NCBI GenBank assembly: GCA_910589035.1
Contig: CAJUSI010000081.1
Span: forward strand, 1-64,000
DNA length: 64,000 nucleotides
Direction of reading: 5' to 3'
DNA from: an uncultured Acetatifactor sp.
GTDB taxonomy: Bacteria > Bacillota > Clostridia > Lachnospirales > Lachnospiraceae
Position 1 is the first letter of the stretch, and every line of letters starts with the position of its first letter. The notes below the pieces were generated by a model that was not told the DNA's origin, made no database searches, and saw only the letters and a program-made list of their open reading frames with translations. Shown here one piece after another: positions 43,415 through 51,169 of this stretch. A program made the translations under genes and the position numbers.

Positions 43415-44764
43415 ATGGCAAGATTATTTGGAACGGACGGCGTAAGGGGAATAGCAAATGAGGAGCTCACGCCGCTGATGGCGATGCAGCTTGGTCAGGC
43501 AGGCGCCTGCGTACTGACGAAGGAGAAGGAGCATAAGCCTACAATTATGGTTGGCTGCGATACCCGGATATCCGGCGATATGCTGGCAAATGCCCTGATG
43601 GCGGGGGCCTGCTCCGTGGGAGCCAACTGCGTCTACGTAGGAGTGCTTCCCACTCCGGCGGTGGCTTATCTGACCCAGAAATACAAGGTGGACGCGGGCG
43701 TAGTGATATCCGCTTCCCATAATCCTGTGGAATTTAACGGAATTAAATTCTTCGACGGAAATGGCTATAAGCTGCCGGATGAGATGGAGGATGAGATTGA
43801 GGGCCTGATGAAAAACAACATGCCCGGCGTGAAGTTTCCCACGGGCTCCGCTGTGGGAAAGGTGAAATACCGCACCGACGCAAGGGAGGAATATATCAAT
43901 CATGCCATTCAGTCGGTTCCGGTGAATCTGGACGGCATGAAGATCGTGGTGGACTGTGCCGAGGGCGCGGCCTATTACACCTCCGTGGAAGCGCTGAAGG
44001 AGCTGGGAGCTTCCGTGGTGGCGATTCACAATAACCCGGACGGCACCAATATCAATGCCAACTGTGGATCCACCCATATGGCGGAGCTGCAGGCACGGGT
44101 GGTATACGAAAAGGCTGCTGTGGGGCTTGCTTTTGACGGGGATGCGGACCGGCTGATGGCGGTGGACGAGAACGGCGAGATTGTGGACGGCGATCAGATC
44201 ATGGCGATTGTGGGCAGCTATATGAGGGACAACGGGAAGCTGAAGAAGAACACGATTGTGGCTACCATTATGAGCAACCTGGGATTCTTTCTCATGGGGG
44301 AGCGAAACGGGCTGACCATAGAGCAGACTAAGGTGGGAGATCGCTATGTACTGGAGCGTATGAAGGAGATCGGGGCCAGCCTGGGGGGCGAGCAGTCAGG
44401 ACATATTATCTTCCTGGATGAGAATACCACAGGGGACGGACTGCTGAGCGCACTGCATCTGCTGCAGGTAATGGCAGCCACCGGCAAGAGGCTGTCGGAG
44501 CTGTGCGGCGTGATGGAGGTGCTTCCCCAGGCGCTTGTAAATGCAAAGGTGGCTAATCACAAGAAGGAAAGGTACATGGAGTATCCTGTGATTGCGGAGG
44601 CGATCCGGAAGCTGGAGGAGCAATTTGCCGGGGAGGGCAGGGTGCTGATCAGGCCGTCCGGCACGGAACCGCTGGTGCGTGTCATGATAGAGGGGAAGGA
44701 TCAGAAGGTGATCGGAGAGGAAGCGGAGAAATTAGCCAGTCTCATTCAGGATGTGATGTTCTAG
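43415..44764 (+). CDS. glmM: Phosphoglucosamine mutase
   Basis: 449 residues. GTDGVRG at the start, the phosphoserine loop VISASHNPVEFNGIKFF, the metal-binding loop FDGDADRLMAVDE and the phosphate-binding loop RPSGTEPLVRVM are all present. It converts glucosamine-6-phosphate to glucosamine-1-phosphate, the entry to UDP-GlcNAc. GGGAGGA is upstream of ATG 43415. GlmM binds CdaA and restrains c-di-AMP synthesis in several Firmicutes, and the cdaA-cdaR-glmM order here matches that arrangement. Confidence 0.97.
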   Translation: MARLFGTDGVRGIANEELTPLMAMQLGQAGACVLTKEKEHKPTIMVGCDTRISGDMLANALMAGACSVGANCVYVGVLPTPAVAYLTQKYKVDAGVVISASHNPVEFNGIKFFDGNGYKLPDEMEDEIEGLMKNNMPGVKFPTGSAVGKVKYRTDAREEYINHAIQSVPVNLDGMKIVVDCAEGAAYYTSVEALKELGASVVAIHNNPDGTNINANCGSTHMAELQARVVYEKAAVGLAFDGDADRLMAVDENGEIVDGDQIMAIVGSYMRDNGKLKKNTIVATIMSNLGFFLMGERNGLTIEQTKVGDRYVLERMKEIGASLGGEQSGHIIFLDENTTGDGLLSALHLLQVMAATGKRLSELCGVMEVLPQALVNAKVANHKKERYMEYPVIAEAIRKLEEQFAGEGRVLIRPSGTEPLVRVMIEGKDQKVIGEEAEKLASLIQDVMF

Positions 44765-44877
44765 GAATACTTGTATTTGGCAGATAACCATGATATCTTA
44801 ATGACAGAAGGGAGCATTCGAAGCAATTTGCTTCTGAAAATAATATGGGGAAGAAATGAATTGGAGGGTGGATCAAA

Positions 44878-45141
44878 ATGGTGAGTCAGAAGGTAAAAAT
44901 TACAAACCCTACCGGCCTGCATCTCAGGCCGGCAGGTATTCTGTGTAAGGAGGCAATGCAGTTTAAATCACTGATTACATTTGTATTCAGGGAAAGCACT
45001 GCGAATGCCAAGAGTGTGCTGAGCGTGTTGGGGGCATGCGTAAAGTGCGGAGACGAGATAGAGCTTGTCTGTGAGGGGGAGGACGAAGAGGAGGCTCTGA
45101 AAGCGCTGGTGAAAGCGGTGGAAAACGGGCTGGGTGAATAA
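44878..45141 (+). CDS. HPr family phosphocarrier protein
   Basis: 87 residues. H15 in GLHLRPAG is the phosphate-accepting histidine of the phosphotransferase system, and S46 in NAKSVLSVLG sits where HPr kinase acts in Firmicutes. The sequence is unusual in having three Cys and an Ala/Cys stretch GACVKCGDEIELVCEG. A ribosome binding site GGAGGG is seen before ATG 44878. It lies after glmM with its own terminator. It could be HPr itself or a second HPr-like (Crh-like) regulator, although H15 argues for phosphotransfer. Confidence 0.88.
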   Translation: MVSQKVKITNPTGLHLRPAGILCKEAMQFKSLITFVFRESTANAKSVLSVLGACVKCGDEIELVCEGEDEEEALKALVKAVENGLGE

Positions 45142-45162
45142 AATATATGAAACAAAGCCGCA

Positions 45163-45196
45163 AAAAAGGAGGAGTGCCCGGGCATTCCTCCTTTTC
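45163..45196 (+). terminator. Rho-independent terminator after the HPr gene
   Basis: AAAAGGAGGAGTGCCC pairs with GGGCATTCCTCCTTTT with a single G-T pair and almost no loop, followed by C. On the minus strand the same hairpin, followed by TTTTTTGCGG, would end the YerB-like transcript. Confidence 0.8.
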
Positions 45197-45363
45197 GCCG
45201 TCATATACGCTCGGAATCTCCGTTATAGGCAAAACCTGATCCTGTCTGCGAGAATTCCGAGAGGCTATCGTCCCATAGTCTCCTGGAAGCTCTGTGCCGT
45301 ACTTTACACCGCCGGTTTCTGTTTCCCTGACCCGGACGACGCAGGTTTTCGTTGCTAAGCGGC

Positions 45364-46527
45364 CTAACGGAAAGAAAAATTATCCCCCTCCTCCACGACA
45401 CATATCATGGTCCTTCCGGTATTCAATACAATTTCATTGCCGTAATCGTCATAAAATCTTGTGGCCCCGTAATCAGTGGTTTTTTTCCAGGTTACATGAA
45501 TTCCCCTGCCGCAGGTAAAAAACCACCCGTCCATTGTGTCGTCATGGCATCCGAACGCGAGATATCCGTTTCCCAGCTCAGAATATGTGACATACTGTAC
45601 CAGGACATTCTTAAAGGCCAGCTGTTCCCCTGTTGCGCCGTCAACATGAGGGCCGTCGACGCTTCCGGAGAGATGCTGGGAGCGATAATAGAGTCCGTCC
45701 TCCTCATTGTATTCAAAATAGCACCTGGTCAGGGGGTAGCAGCCGGACATATCGATGTAGATAGCACTCTCCGCCTCATCATTATACTGATTCAGGGTAT
45801 TGGGAGCCGCCTTGGCTGCAAACTGGAAATGCCTGGAATCGCTTAATTTCCTGTAAGCAAGTGAATATCCCTTCTGGCGGATTATACTTTCCAGACCGGA
45901 ACCGGAGGCATAGGCATTGTGCGGGGCGGAACGATCTGTGGAGCGGAAGATTGCGTTGGCATCCGGATTGACCAAGCCGTCGATATGCTGTGTATTGGGC
46001 TCCGCCATCAGCTCGTCAATGTAGAATGGACCTCCCAAATGTACGAGGAAGGCGTCCCATTCAAATGCCCAGTAGGCATAATAAGTTCGAAGACTTCGGA
46101 TATTGCCGATTTTATCCAGGCTCCTCCAGTCCTCATAGATGCCCATCAGCCGGGACATGCGCCCTTCCACATTGGCCTCATAAAGAACGGAGGCTTCCGA
46201 GAGGTTATATTGAGGGATGGCATTGCTTTCATTGGGAATGATTACCGCGATGGGACGAGTGGCTGCCACGTCGGCATCCACCCATTCGTTTGTCAGAGGA
46301 CTGCGCACCATGCCTTCCCGGGGAGGCTGCGAGTCGTCTTCGGTGACGGTCCAGTCAGGATCGTTTTCCGGATCTAAGGGCTGCTGAGAAGGAATTATCT
46401 GGGAGGAGGAATCCGACTCAGACTGGGCCGGCTCAGAGGCGGTATCACTTTCTCCGGTTTCCTGCCCACAGGCAGCAAATAAGGTCAGAATTACAGATAA
46501 CAAGAAATATATTTTTAATTTGTTCAT
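45364..46527 (-). CDS. YerB-like (DUF3048) lipoprotein
   Basis: 387 residues on the minus strand. A lipobox-like TLFAACG (Cys20) after a hydrophobic helix predicts lipid anchoring. A Ser/Glu/Pro-rich linker precedes two domains: SPLTNEWVDADVAATRPIAVIIPNESNAIPQYNLSEASVLYEANVEGRMSRLMGIYED (DUF3048 N-domain) and a C-domain with VDGPHVDGATGEQLAFKNVLVQYV and a GIHVTWKKTTDYGATRFYDDYGNEIVLNTGRTMICVV tail. Function is unknown. CAGGAGAACAGTC lies before the ATG. About 220 bases of trailer with no gene separate it from the HPr gene; the two are convergent. Confidence 0.86.
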   Translation of the reverse strand: MNKLKIYFLLSVILTLFAACGQETGESDTASEPAQSESDSSSQIIPSQQPLDPENDPDWTVTEDDSQPPREGMVRSPLTNEWVDADVAATRPIAVIIPNESNAIPQYNLSEASVLYEANVEGRMSRLMGIYEDWRSLDKIGNIRSLRTYYAYWAFEWDAFLVHLGGPFYIDELMAEPNTQHIDGLVNPDANAIFRSTDRSAPHNAYASGSGLESIIRQKGYSLAYRKLSDSRHFQFAAKAAPNTLNQYNDEAESAIYIDMSGCYPLTRCYFEYNEEDGLYYRSQHLSGSVDGPHVDGATGEQLAFKNVLVQYVTYSELGNGYLAFGCHDDTMDGWFFTCGRGIHVTWKKTTDYGATRFYDDYGNEIVLNTGRTMICVVEEGDNFSFR

Positions 46528-46654
46528 GACTGTTCTCCTGCTGTAAAAAATACTTTATAAGTATCATAACATATTAATCTTTATTTTATCACAAAAAATG
46601 ATTGCAGTCATCTCACTGAAAGGAAATTTAAGAATTATTTATGGTTTTCCGGTC

Positions 46655-46683
46655 TTGCGCATTAATACGGAAAAATGTATACT
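46655..46683 (+). promoter_or_regulatory. Promoter of the second glycan locus
   Basis: TTGCGC (46655-46660), a 17-base spacer and TATACT (46678-46683), about 45 bases before ATG 46728. It opens toward the GtrB-like gene, divergent from the YerB-like gene. Confidence 0.6.
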
Positions 46684-46727
46684 GGAAAAGGTTGGATAAA
46701 TCCAGAATGGAAGGAGGCAGATAAGAT

Positions 46728-47657
46728 ATGAGCCTGCTGAGCGTGATCGTACCCTGCTATAATGAGGAGGAAAATGTGTCTCTTTTCTATGAAGAGCTTA
46801 TGAAAAATGAAGCCTGGTTTAAAGACAGAGGGGTAGAGCTGGAAGTGCTCTACATTGACGACGGCTCCGAAGATAAAACCGTTTCGGAGGCGAAAAAGCT
46901 CAGAGAGAGGGACGAACGTGTACATTTGATTTCCTTCTCCAGAAACTTTGGAAAGGAAGCCGCCATGTATGCGGGGCTTGAGAATTCTGCTGGAGATTAT
47001 GCGGTACTGATGGATGTGGATTTGCAGGATCCGCCCTCCCTGCTGCCGGAAATGTTCTCCTGGCTGGAGCAGGGCTTTGACTCTGTGGCAACCAGAAGGG
47101 TTTCCAGAAAGGGGGAGCCTCCGGTGCGGAGTTTTTTTGCAAGAATGTTTTATCGGCTGATGAAGAAGATATCACGAACCGAGATCATGGACGGAGCCAG
47201 GGATTATCGGCTTATGACCAGGCAGATGGTGGATGCTATTCTGTCCATGCAGGAGTATAACCGGTTTACAAAGGGAATTTTCGGATGGGTGGGCTTCCGC
47301 ACCAAATGGCTGGAATACGAAAATGTGGAGAGGGCAAAAGGAGAGACCAAATGGAATTTCTGGAAGCTGTTTCTATACTCTCTGGACGGTATTGCCGCAT
47401 TTTCCACGGCTCCGCTGATGCTTGCCTCGGTGATGGGAGTATTTTTCTGCGTGCTGGCTTTTCTGATGATTGTCTTTATTATTGTGCGCAAGCTCATGTT
47501 CGGAGATCCGGTATCGGGCTGGCCGTCCCTGGTATGCATCATTCTGATGACCAGCGGCGTACAGTTTTTCTGTACGGGTATACTGGGGCAGTATCTGGCC
47601 AAAACCTATATGGAGGTGAAGAGACGGCCTATCTATCTGGTGAGGGAGAAGCTGTAG
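46728..47657 (+). CDS. GtrB/DPM-like polyprenyl-phosphate glycosyltransferase
   Basis: 309 residues. A GT-A domain with VIVPCYNEEENV, YIDDGSEDKT and the metal site LMDVDLQDPP is followed by two C-terminal membrane helices (about 235-300). This is the layout of GtrB, CsbB and YfdH, which load glucose or a similar sugar on undecaprenyl phosphate for later transfer outside. GGAGGCAGATAAG precedes ATG 46728. The substrate is inferred from the family. No flippase gene is adjacent. Confidence 0.92.
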   Translation: MSLLSVIVPCYNEEENVSLFYEELMKNEAWFKDRGVELEVLYIDDGSEDKTVSEAKKLRERDERVHLISFSRNFGKEAAMYAGLENSAGDYAVLMDVDLQDPPSLLPEMFSWLEQGFDSVATRRVSRKGEPPVRSFFARMFYRLMKKISRTEIMDGARDYRLMTRQMVDAILSMQEYNRFTKGIFGWVGFRTKWLEYENVERAKGETKWNFWKLFLYSLDGIAAFSTAPLMLASVMGVFFCVLAFLMIVFIIVRKLMFGDPVSGWPSLVCIILMTSGVQFFCTGILGQYLAKTYMEVKRRPIYLVREKL

Positions 47658-47777
47658 TAAAAAGTCTTAACAAGTTCTTAGCGGGGAGAGGGCTTTCCCA
47701 ATTCCTGTATATATGGTAAAATTTATATGGTCGTCGCAGTAAGGGAGTGGCAGTCAACATAAGAAAGGGGAATTCAT

Positions 47778-48155
47778 ATGGAGATTACTACTGTAAAAGA
47801 TTGCGATATGGAGAAATATATTACCGAGATCATGCTGGATGTGGGTGTGCCGGCTCATTTAAAAGGGTATCACTATTTAAGAGATGCCATTTTGCTGTCG
47901 GGAAGGGACATGGAGGCGGTAACCAGTGTGACAAAGCTGCTGTATCCGGAAATTGCCAGAAGATTTAAGACCACGGATCAGAAAGTAGAACGGGCCATAC
48001 GCAATGCCATCGAGGTATCTTGGAACAGGGGAAATACAAAAACCTTTGAGAAAATGTTCGGATATTCCGCATTGTCCGGCAGAACCAGACCGACAAACAG
48101 CGAGTACATCGCCAGGATTGCGGATAAGATTCGTCTGGACATTAAAGCTATGTAA
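47778..48155 (+). CDS. Stand-alone Spo0A C-terminal (DNA-binding) domain protein
   Basis: 125 residues that match the Spo0A effector domain from start to end: TEIMLDVGVPAHLKGYHYLRDAILL, then VTKLLYPEIARRFKTTDQKVERAIRNAIEVSWNRGN (helix-turn-helix and recognition helix) and PTNSEYIARIADKIRLD. The N-terminal phospho-receiver domain of Spo0A is missing; the protein begins only a few residues before the effector domain. Spo0A binds TGTCGAA-type sites. This copy could be constitutively DNA-binding or compete with Spo0A. AAAGGGG lies before ATG 47778. It lies in a glycan locus, not a sporulation locus, and is followed by a terminator. Confidence 0.88.
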   Translation: MEITTVKDCDMEKYITEIMLDVGVPAHLKGYHYLRDAILLSGRDMEAVTSVTKLLYPEIARRFKTTDQKVERAIRNAIEVSWNRGNTKTFEKMFGYSALSGRTRPTNSEYIARIADKIRLDIKAM

Positions 48156-48211
48156 GGGGGCGTGGAGGGGACGACGAAAGAGAAAAGTGCTTCTTACTGC
48201 GAAGATGAAAA

Positions 48212-48240
48212 ACAGCCGGGTGAAAATCCGGCTGCTTTTA
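48212..48240 (+). terminator. Terminator after the Spo0A-domain gene
   Basis: CAGCCGG (48213-48219) pairs with CCGGCTG (48228-48234), followed by CTTTTA. Confidence 0.7.
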
Positions 48241-48263
48241 TGGACTTTGCTGCAGGATTATGG

Positions 48264-48348
48264 TATAATGCCCTTATTCTTGACGGGAAACGGCAGGATG
48301 GCATCTTATCATGAGCGATTCTGTGCCCATGATATAATGCCTTTATTC
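48264..48348. repeat. Two 16-bp direct repeats containing TATAAT
   Basis: TATAATGCCCTTATTC (48264-48279) and TATAATGCCTTTATTC (48333-48348) differ at one position and start 69 bases apart. Each starts with a perfect -10-like TATAAT, so they may be tandem promoters or protein-binding sites ahead of the membrane-protein genes. Confidence 0.5.
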
Positions 48349-48434
48349 CCTGCTCTGCAGCGGGGTATTTGATTCTTGGCAGGAAAAAATCCTGCATGCG
48401 GGGAGGGCCCTGACCGGGAGCGAGAGGTAATAAG

Positions 48435-49355
48435 GTGAAAAGGAATACCATTTGGGATTGTCTGATTACAGGAGGAATCGTTATCATAGGTCTGGCCGAG
48501 ACAGTGCATCTGGCAGGACTCTTCGGGAAACTGCCTTTTGGAGTGTGCTCTCTTCTGCTGGGGGGCCTTGTTTTTGCCGGCATTTTGTCCGGAGCAGGAT
48601 TGCTGCTTATCAGGCGGCGGATATTGGCAGAGGCCTTTCGGGAGAATAGAGAGAAAAAGCTGCCGCCGGACAAAAGAGAGCGGTTTTTATGGGCGGTATT
48701 TGTCCTTTTGCTGTTCTCACAGCTTGCCTTCCTCTGGTTTGGTGAGGGAAGCTACCGCCAGAAGGATATGACGGTGGAGACAGCGGCAAGCTTTTTGGCA
48801 TCGGACGGTATTTACAGGGTAAATCCCATGACAGGGATGCCCTTTACGGAAGGAATGCCTCTGCGGCTGAAGATACTCTGCCTGCCCACGCTGTACGCCG
48901 GTGTGTGTAGACTGACAGGCCTGCACCCTGATCTGGTCATTCGGACGATAGTGCCCACGCTGATATTGCTTGGCTGCTACATGGGTTTTGCATCCCTGGC
49001 CGGATGTCTTTTCCCGGATAAAGAGGGAAGCAGCTCCCGAGACAGGAGAGTCTGCTTTTTGACGGTGGTCGCCCTTCTTTTATGGGTGGGAGCATATCGA
49101 TACGGCATGGACGGATTCAATATCCTATGCTGCGGATGGAGGGGAGTATCCATCCGCAATGGCGTGATTCTGCCATGGATGTTTTCCCTGTGCCTCAGGA
49201 AGAAACGGTTTTCCGTCATTCTATGCATTCTGGCCGAAGCCTGCATGGTCTGGACATTATACGGCTGCGGCATCTGCCTGCTTGCGGCTGCGGGAATGGC
49301 TGCAGTCAGGATATTCGGCAGGAAACGTTCCGGGACGGTGAAGGTAAATGCCTGA
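48435..49355 (+). CDS. Membrane protein (possible first half of a larger protein)
   Basis: 306 residues with about seven to eight hydrophobic helices. GTG 48435 has GAGAGG seven bases upstream. The central loop (VNPMTGMPFTEGMPLRLKILCLPTLYAGVCRLTGLHPDLVIRTIVP) and the RYGMDGFNILCCGWRGVSIRNGVILPWMFSLCL stretch resemble large membrane proteins of glycan loci (DUF6077-like). The protein stops after VRIFGRKRSGTVKVNA, while the next gene's frame is open across this junction, so a frameshift could have split one gene. I cannot name the activity. Confidence 0.65.
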   Translation: MKRNTIWDCLITGGIVIIGLAETVHLAGLFGKLPFGVCSLLLGGLVFAGILSGAGLLLIRRRILAEAFRENREKKLPPDKRERFLWAVFVLLLFSQLAFLWFGEGSYRQKDMTVETAASFLASDGIYRVNPMTGMPFTEGMPLRLKILCLPTLYAGVCRLTGLHPDLVIRTIVPTLILLGCYMGFASLAGCLFPDKEGSSSRDRRVCFLTVVALLLWVGAYRYGMDGFNILCCGWRGVSIRNGVILPWMFSLCLRKKRFSVILCILAEACMVWTLYGCGICLLAAAGMAAVRIFGRKRSGTVKVNA

Positions 49356-49405
49356 AAACATGTCTGGAATATGCCGGGGACAGAAGGAGAGGAAAGAGGA
49401 TTGAT

Positions 49406-50296
49406 ATGGCTGAACTTTTCCGAAATGCAGGACTTGGATGGACGGATTATGTGAGGAGCGGAAAGCTGGTGGTCCTTCTGCTGGCGAGTCTGCTGTTTCT
49501 ATGGTTTGGAAGAAAGCACAGAGAACAGGGAGATTTGCTGCGCTACACTGCAATCACGACCTTTTGCTGTATTTTGCCGGTCACGGCGGTGCTCCTGATG
49601 CTGTATCAGACACGATTTTATGATTATGAATGGATTTGGAGCCTTGTGCCGCTTACGGGCATGACAGCCTATGGCATAACGGTCTTTCTTACGGAATATG
49701 GGACAGAGGCCGGAAGGGAAAAAGGACACAGAAATATAGCCGTACCGTTCCTTTTGCTTGCAGCCATCCTGCTTAGCGGTGATATGGGAAATACGGCGGA
49801 GGAATGGGACAGGCAGAGAACGGAAAATGCCCGGGCCAAAGACGTTCTGGAGCAGCTTGGGGAAGAATATTCCGGGGGAGATATCTGTCTGTGGGCTCCC
49901 AGGGAAATTCTGGAATATGCCCGGGAGACGGATGGGAGTCTCCGGCTTCCTTATGGCAGGAATATGTGGGATCTTTCGCTGAACGGCTACTCCTATGACA
50001 CTTATGAGGAAAGCACAATCCGGATGTACCAATGGATGGAGTGGGTGGGAGAGACCGGCAGGCCGGATATGAAGGTGCAGATTCCGGAGGAAGGCGACGG
50101 AAGCTATGAGGAGGGCGGCCGGAAGCAGACAGAGCGGACGATACGCCTGGAAGACAGTGTGAGCCACGCCATTGAAATGGGAGTTAACTGCATCCTCATA
50201 TCAGAGAATGCGGGGCTGGATGCGGTAAAACGGATGGAGAGGATTCTGGGGGTTAAGGCCGGGCTTTTAGAGGGCTATTATTTTTTTAAGCCGTAA
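49406..50296 (+). CDS. Membrane protein with soluble tail (possible second half of a larger protein)
   Basis: 296 residues. About three hydrophobic helices (SGKLVVLLLASLLFLWFG, CILPVTAVLLMLYQT, NIAVPFLLLAAILL) are followed by a soluble C-terminal domain from about 125, with KDVLEQLGEEYSGGDICLWAPREILEYAR and VSHAIEMGVNCILISEN. ATG 49406 has AGAGGA five bases upstream. The frame is open back to 49082 in a different phase, overlapping the first protein. Either a real second gene or the C-terminal part of a frameshifted membrane glycosyltransferase-like protein. Confidence 0.6.
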   Translation: MAELFRNAGLGWTDYVRSGKLVVLLLASLLFLWFGRKHREQGDLLRYTAITTFCCILPVTAVLLMLYQTRFYDYEWIWSLVPLTGMTAYGITVFLTEYGTEAGREKGHRNIAVPFLLLAAILLSGDMGNTAEEWDRQRTENARAKDVLEQLGEEYSGGDICLWAPREILEYARETDGSLRLPYGRNMWDLSLNGYSYDTYEESTIRMYQWMEWVGETGRPDMKVQIPEEGDGSYEEGGRKQTERTIRLEDSVSHAIEMGVNCILISENAGLDAVKRMERILGVKAGLLEGYYFFKP

Positions 50297-50313
50297 CAGG
50301 ATAGAGGAAGAGA

Positions 50314-51072
50314 ATGGACGGGCTGATCAGCATCATCGTACCTGTATATAAGGTGGAGAATTATATAGAAGAAACCATTGCGTGTGTGGAAGCGCAGACC
50401 TATTCGGACTGGGAGCTTCTGCTGGTGGAGGACTGCAGCCCGGACCGCAGCCTGGAGATTATTCTGCACACTCTGGAAAGGCTGGGGGATGCCAGAATCC
50501 GTCTGCTGCGGCAGCCGGTCAATAAGGGTGCCGCCAGGGCCAGAAACCTTGGGCTGAGGGAGGCCAGGGGGAGATATATAGCTTATCTGGATGGGGACGA
50601 TCTCTGGGTGCCGGAAAAGCTGGAGAGAGAGCTTTTATTTATGAAAGAGAAGGGGGCTGCGTTTGTTTTCTCCGGATACGAATTTGCGGATGGACAAGGA
50701 CGGGGAACCGGAAAGATCGTCCATGTGCCGAAGACGCTGAGCTACAGGCAGGCGCTGAGCAATACTACAATTTTTACCAGCACGGTCATGTTTGACACGG
50801 AGAAAATCAGCAGGGATCAGTTGGAAATGCCGGTTGTCAAAAGCGAGGACACAGCGCTCTGGTTCCGGGTGCTGCGAAACGGGTATACTGCATATGGGCT
50901 GGACGAGAATCTGGTGAAATACCGCAGGGCGGGAAAGAGCCTTTCATCCAATAAGCTGGAAGCGCTCCGCAGGATCTGGAATCTGTACCGCCGGCAGGAG
51001 GGATTAAGTCCATGGAGCAGTGCCTGGCATTTCTGCCTTTGGGCGGTCAGAGCGGTGAAAAGAAGAATGTAG
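50314..51072 (+). CDS. GT2 family glycosyltransferase
   Basis: 252 residues. ISIIVPVYKVENYIEETIACV, then LLVEDCSPDRS, NKGAARARNLGLREARGRYIAYLDGDDLWVPEKL with the metal site DGDD, and DTALWFRVLRNGYTAYG near the end are standard GT2 features (EpsH/SpsA-type). No membrane anchor is seen. It starts 17 bases after the preceding gene with AGAGGAAGAG upstream. The sugar and acceptor are unknown. Confidence 0.9.
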   Translation: MDGLISIIVPVYKVENYIEETIACVEAQTYSDWELLLVEDCSPDRSLEIILHTLERLGDARIRLLRQPVNKGAARARNLGLREARGRYIAYLDGDDLWVPEKLERELLFMKEKGAAFVFSGYEFADGQGRGTGKIVHVPKTLSYRQALSNTTIFTSTVMFDTEKISRDQLEMPVVKSEDTALWFRVLRNGYTAYGLDENLVKYRRAGKSLSSNKLEALRRIWNLYRRQEGLSPWSSAWHFCLWAVRAVKRRM

Positions 51073-51089
51073 TAACGGTGGGAATTTTG

Positions 51090-51098
51090 TGGTATACT
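51090..51098 (+). promoter_or_regulatory. Extended -10 promoter element
   Basis: TGG directly before TATACT (51093-51098) forms an extended -10 box, 72 bases before the sugar transferase start at 51170. A -35 box is not obvious. Confidence 0.45.
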
Positions 51099-51169
51099 TA
51101 TATGGAGATTCTTGAGAATTTTTGAGAACAGTATGTGAAGACCTGTATGAAATCCGGAGGAATGCTGAT

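Noticed and set aside
45201..45401. Minus-strand frame behind the YerB-like gene
   Set aside because: It lies in the trailer, overlaps the YerB-like gene's end and has no ribosome binding site. I also considered a cobalamin-type riboswitch there, but the conserved segments are not all present.
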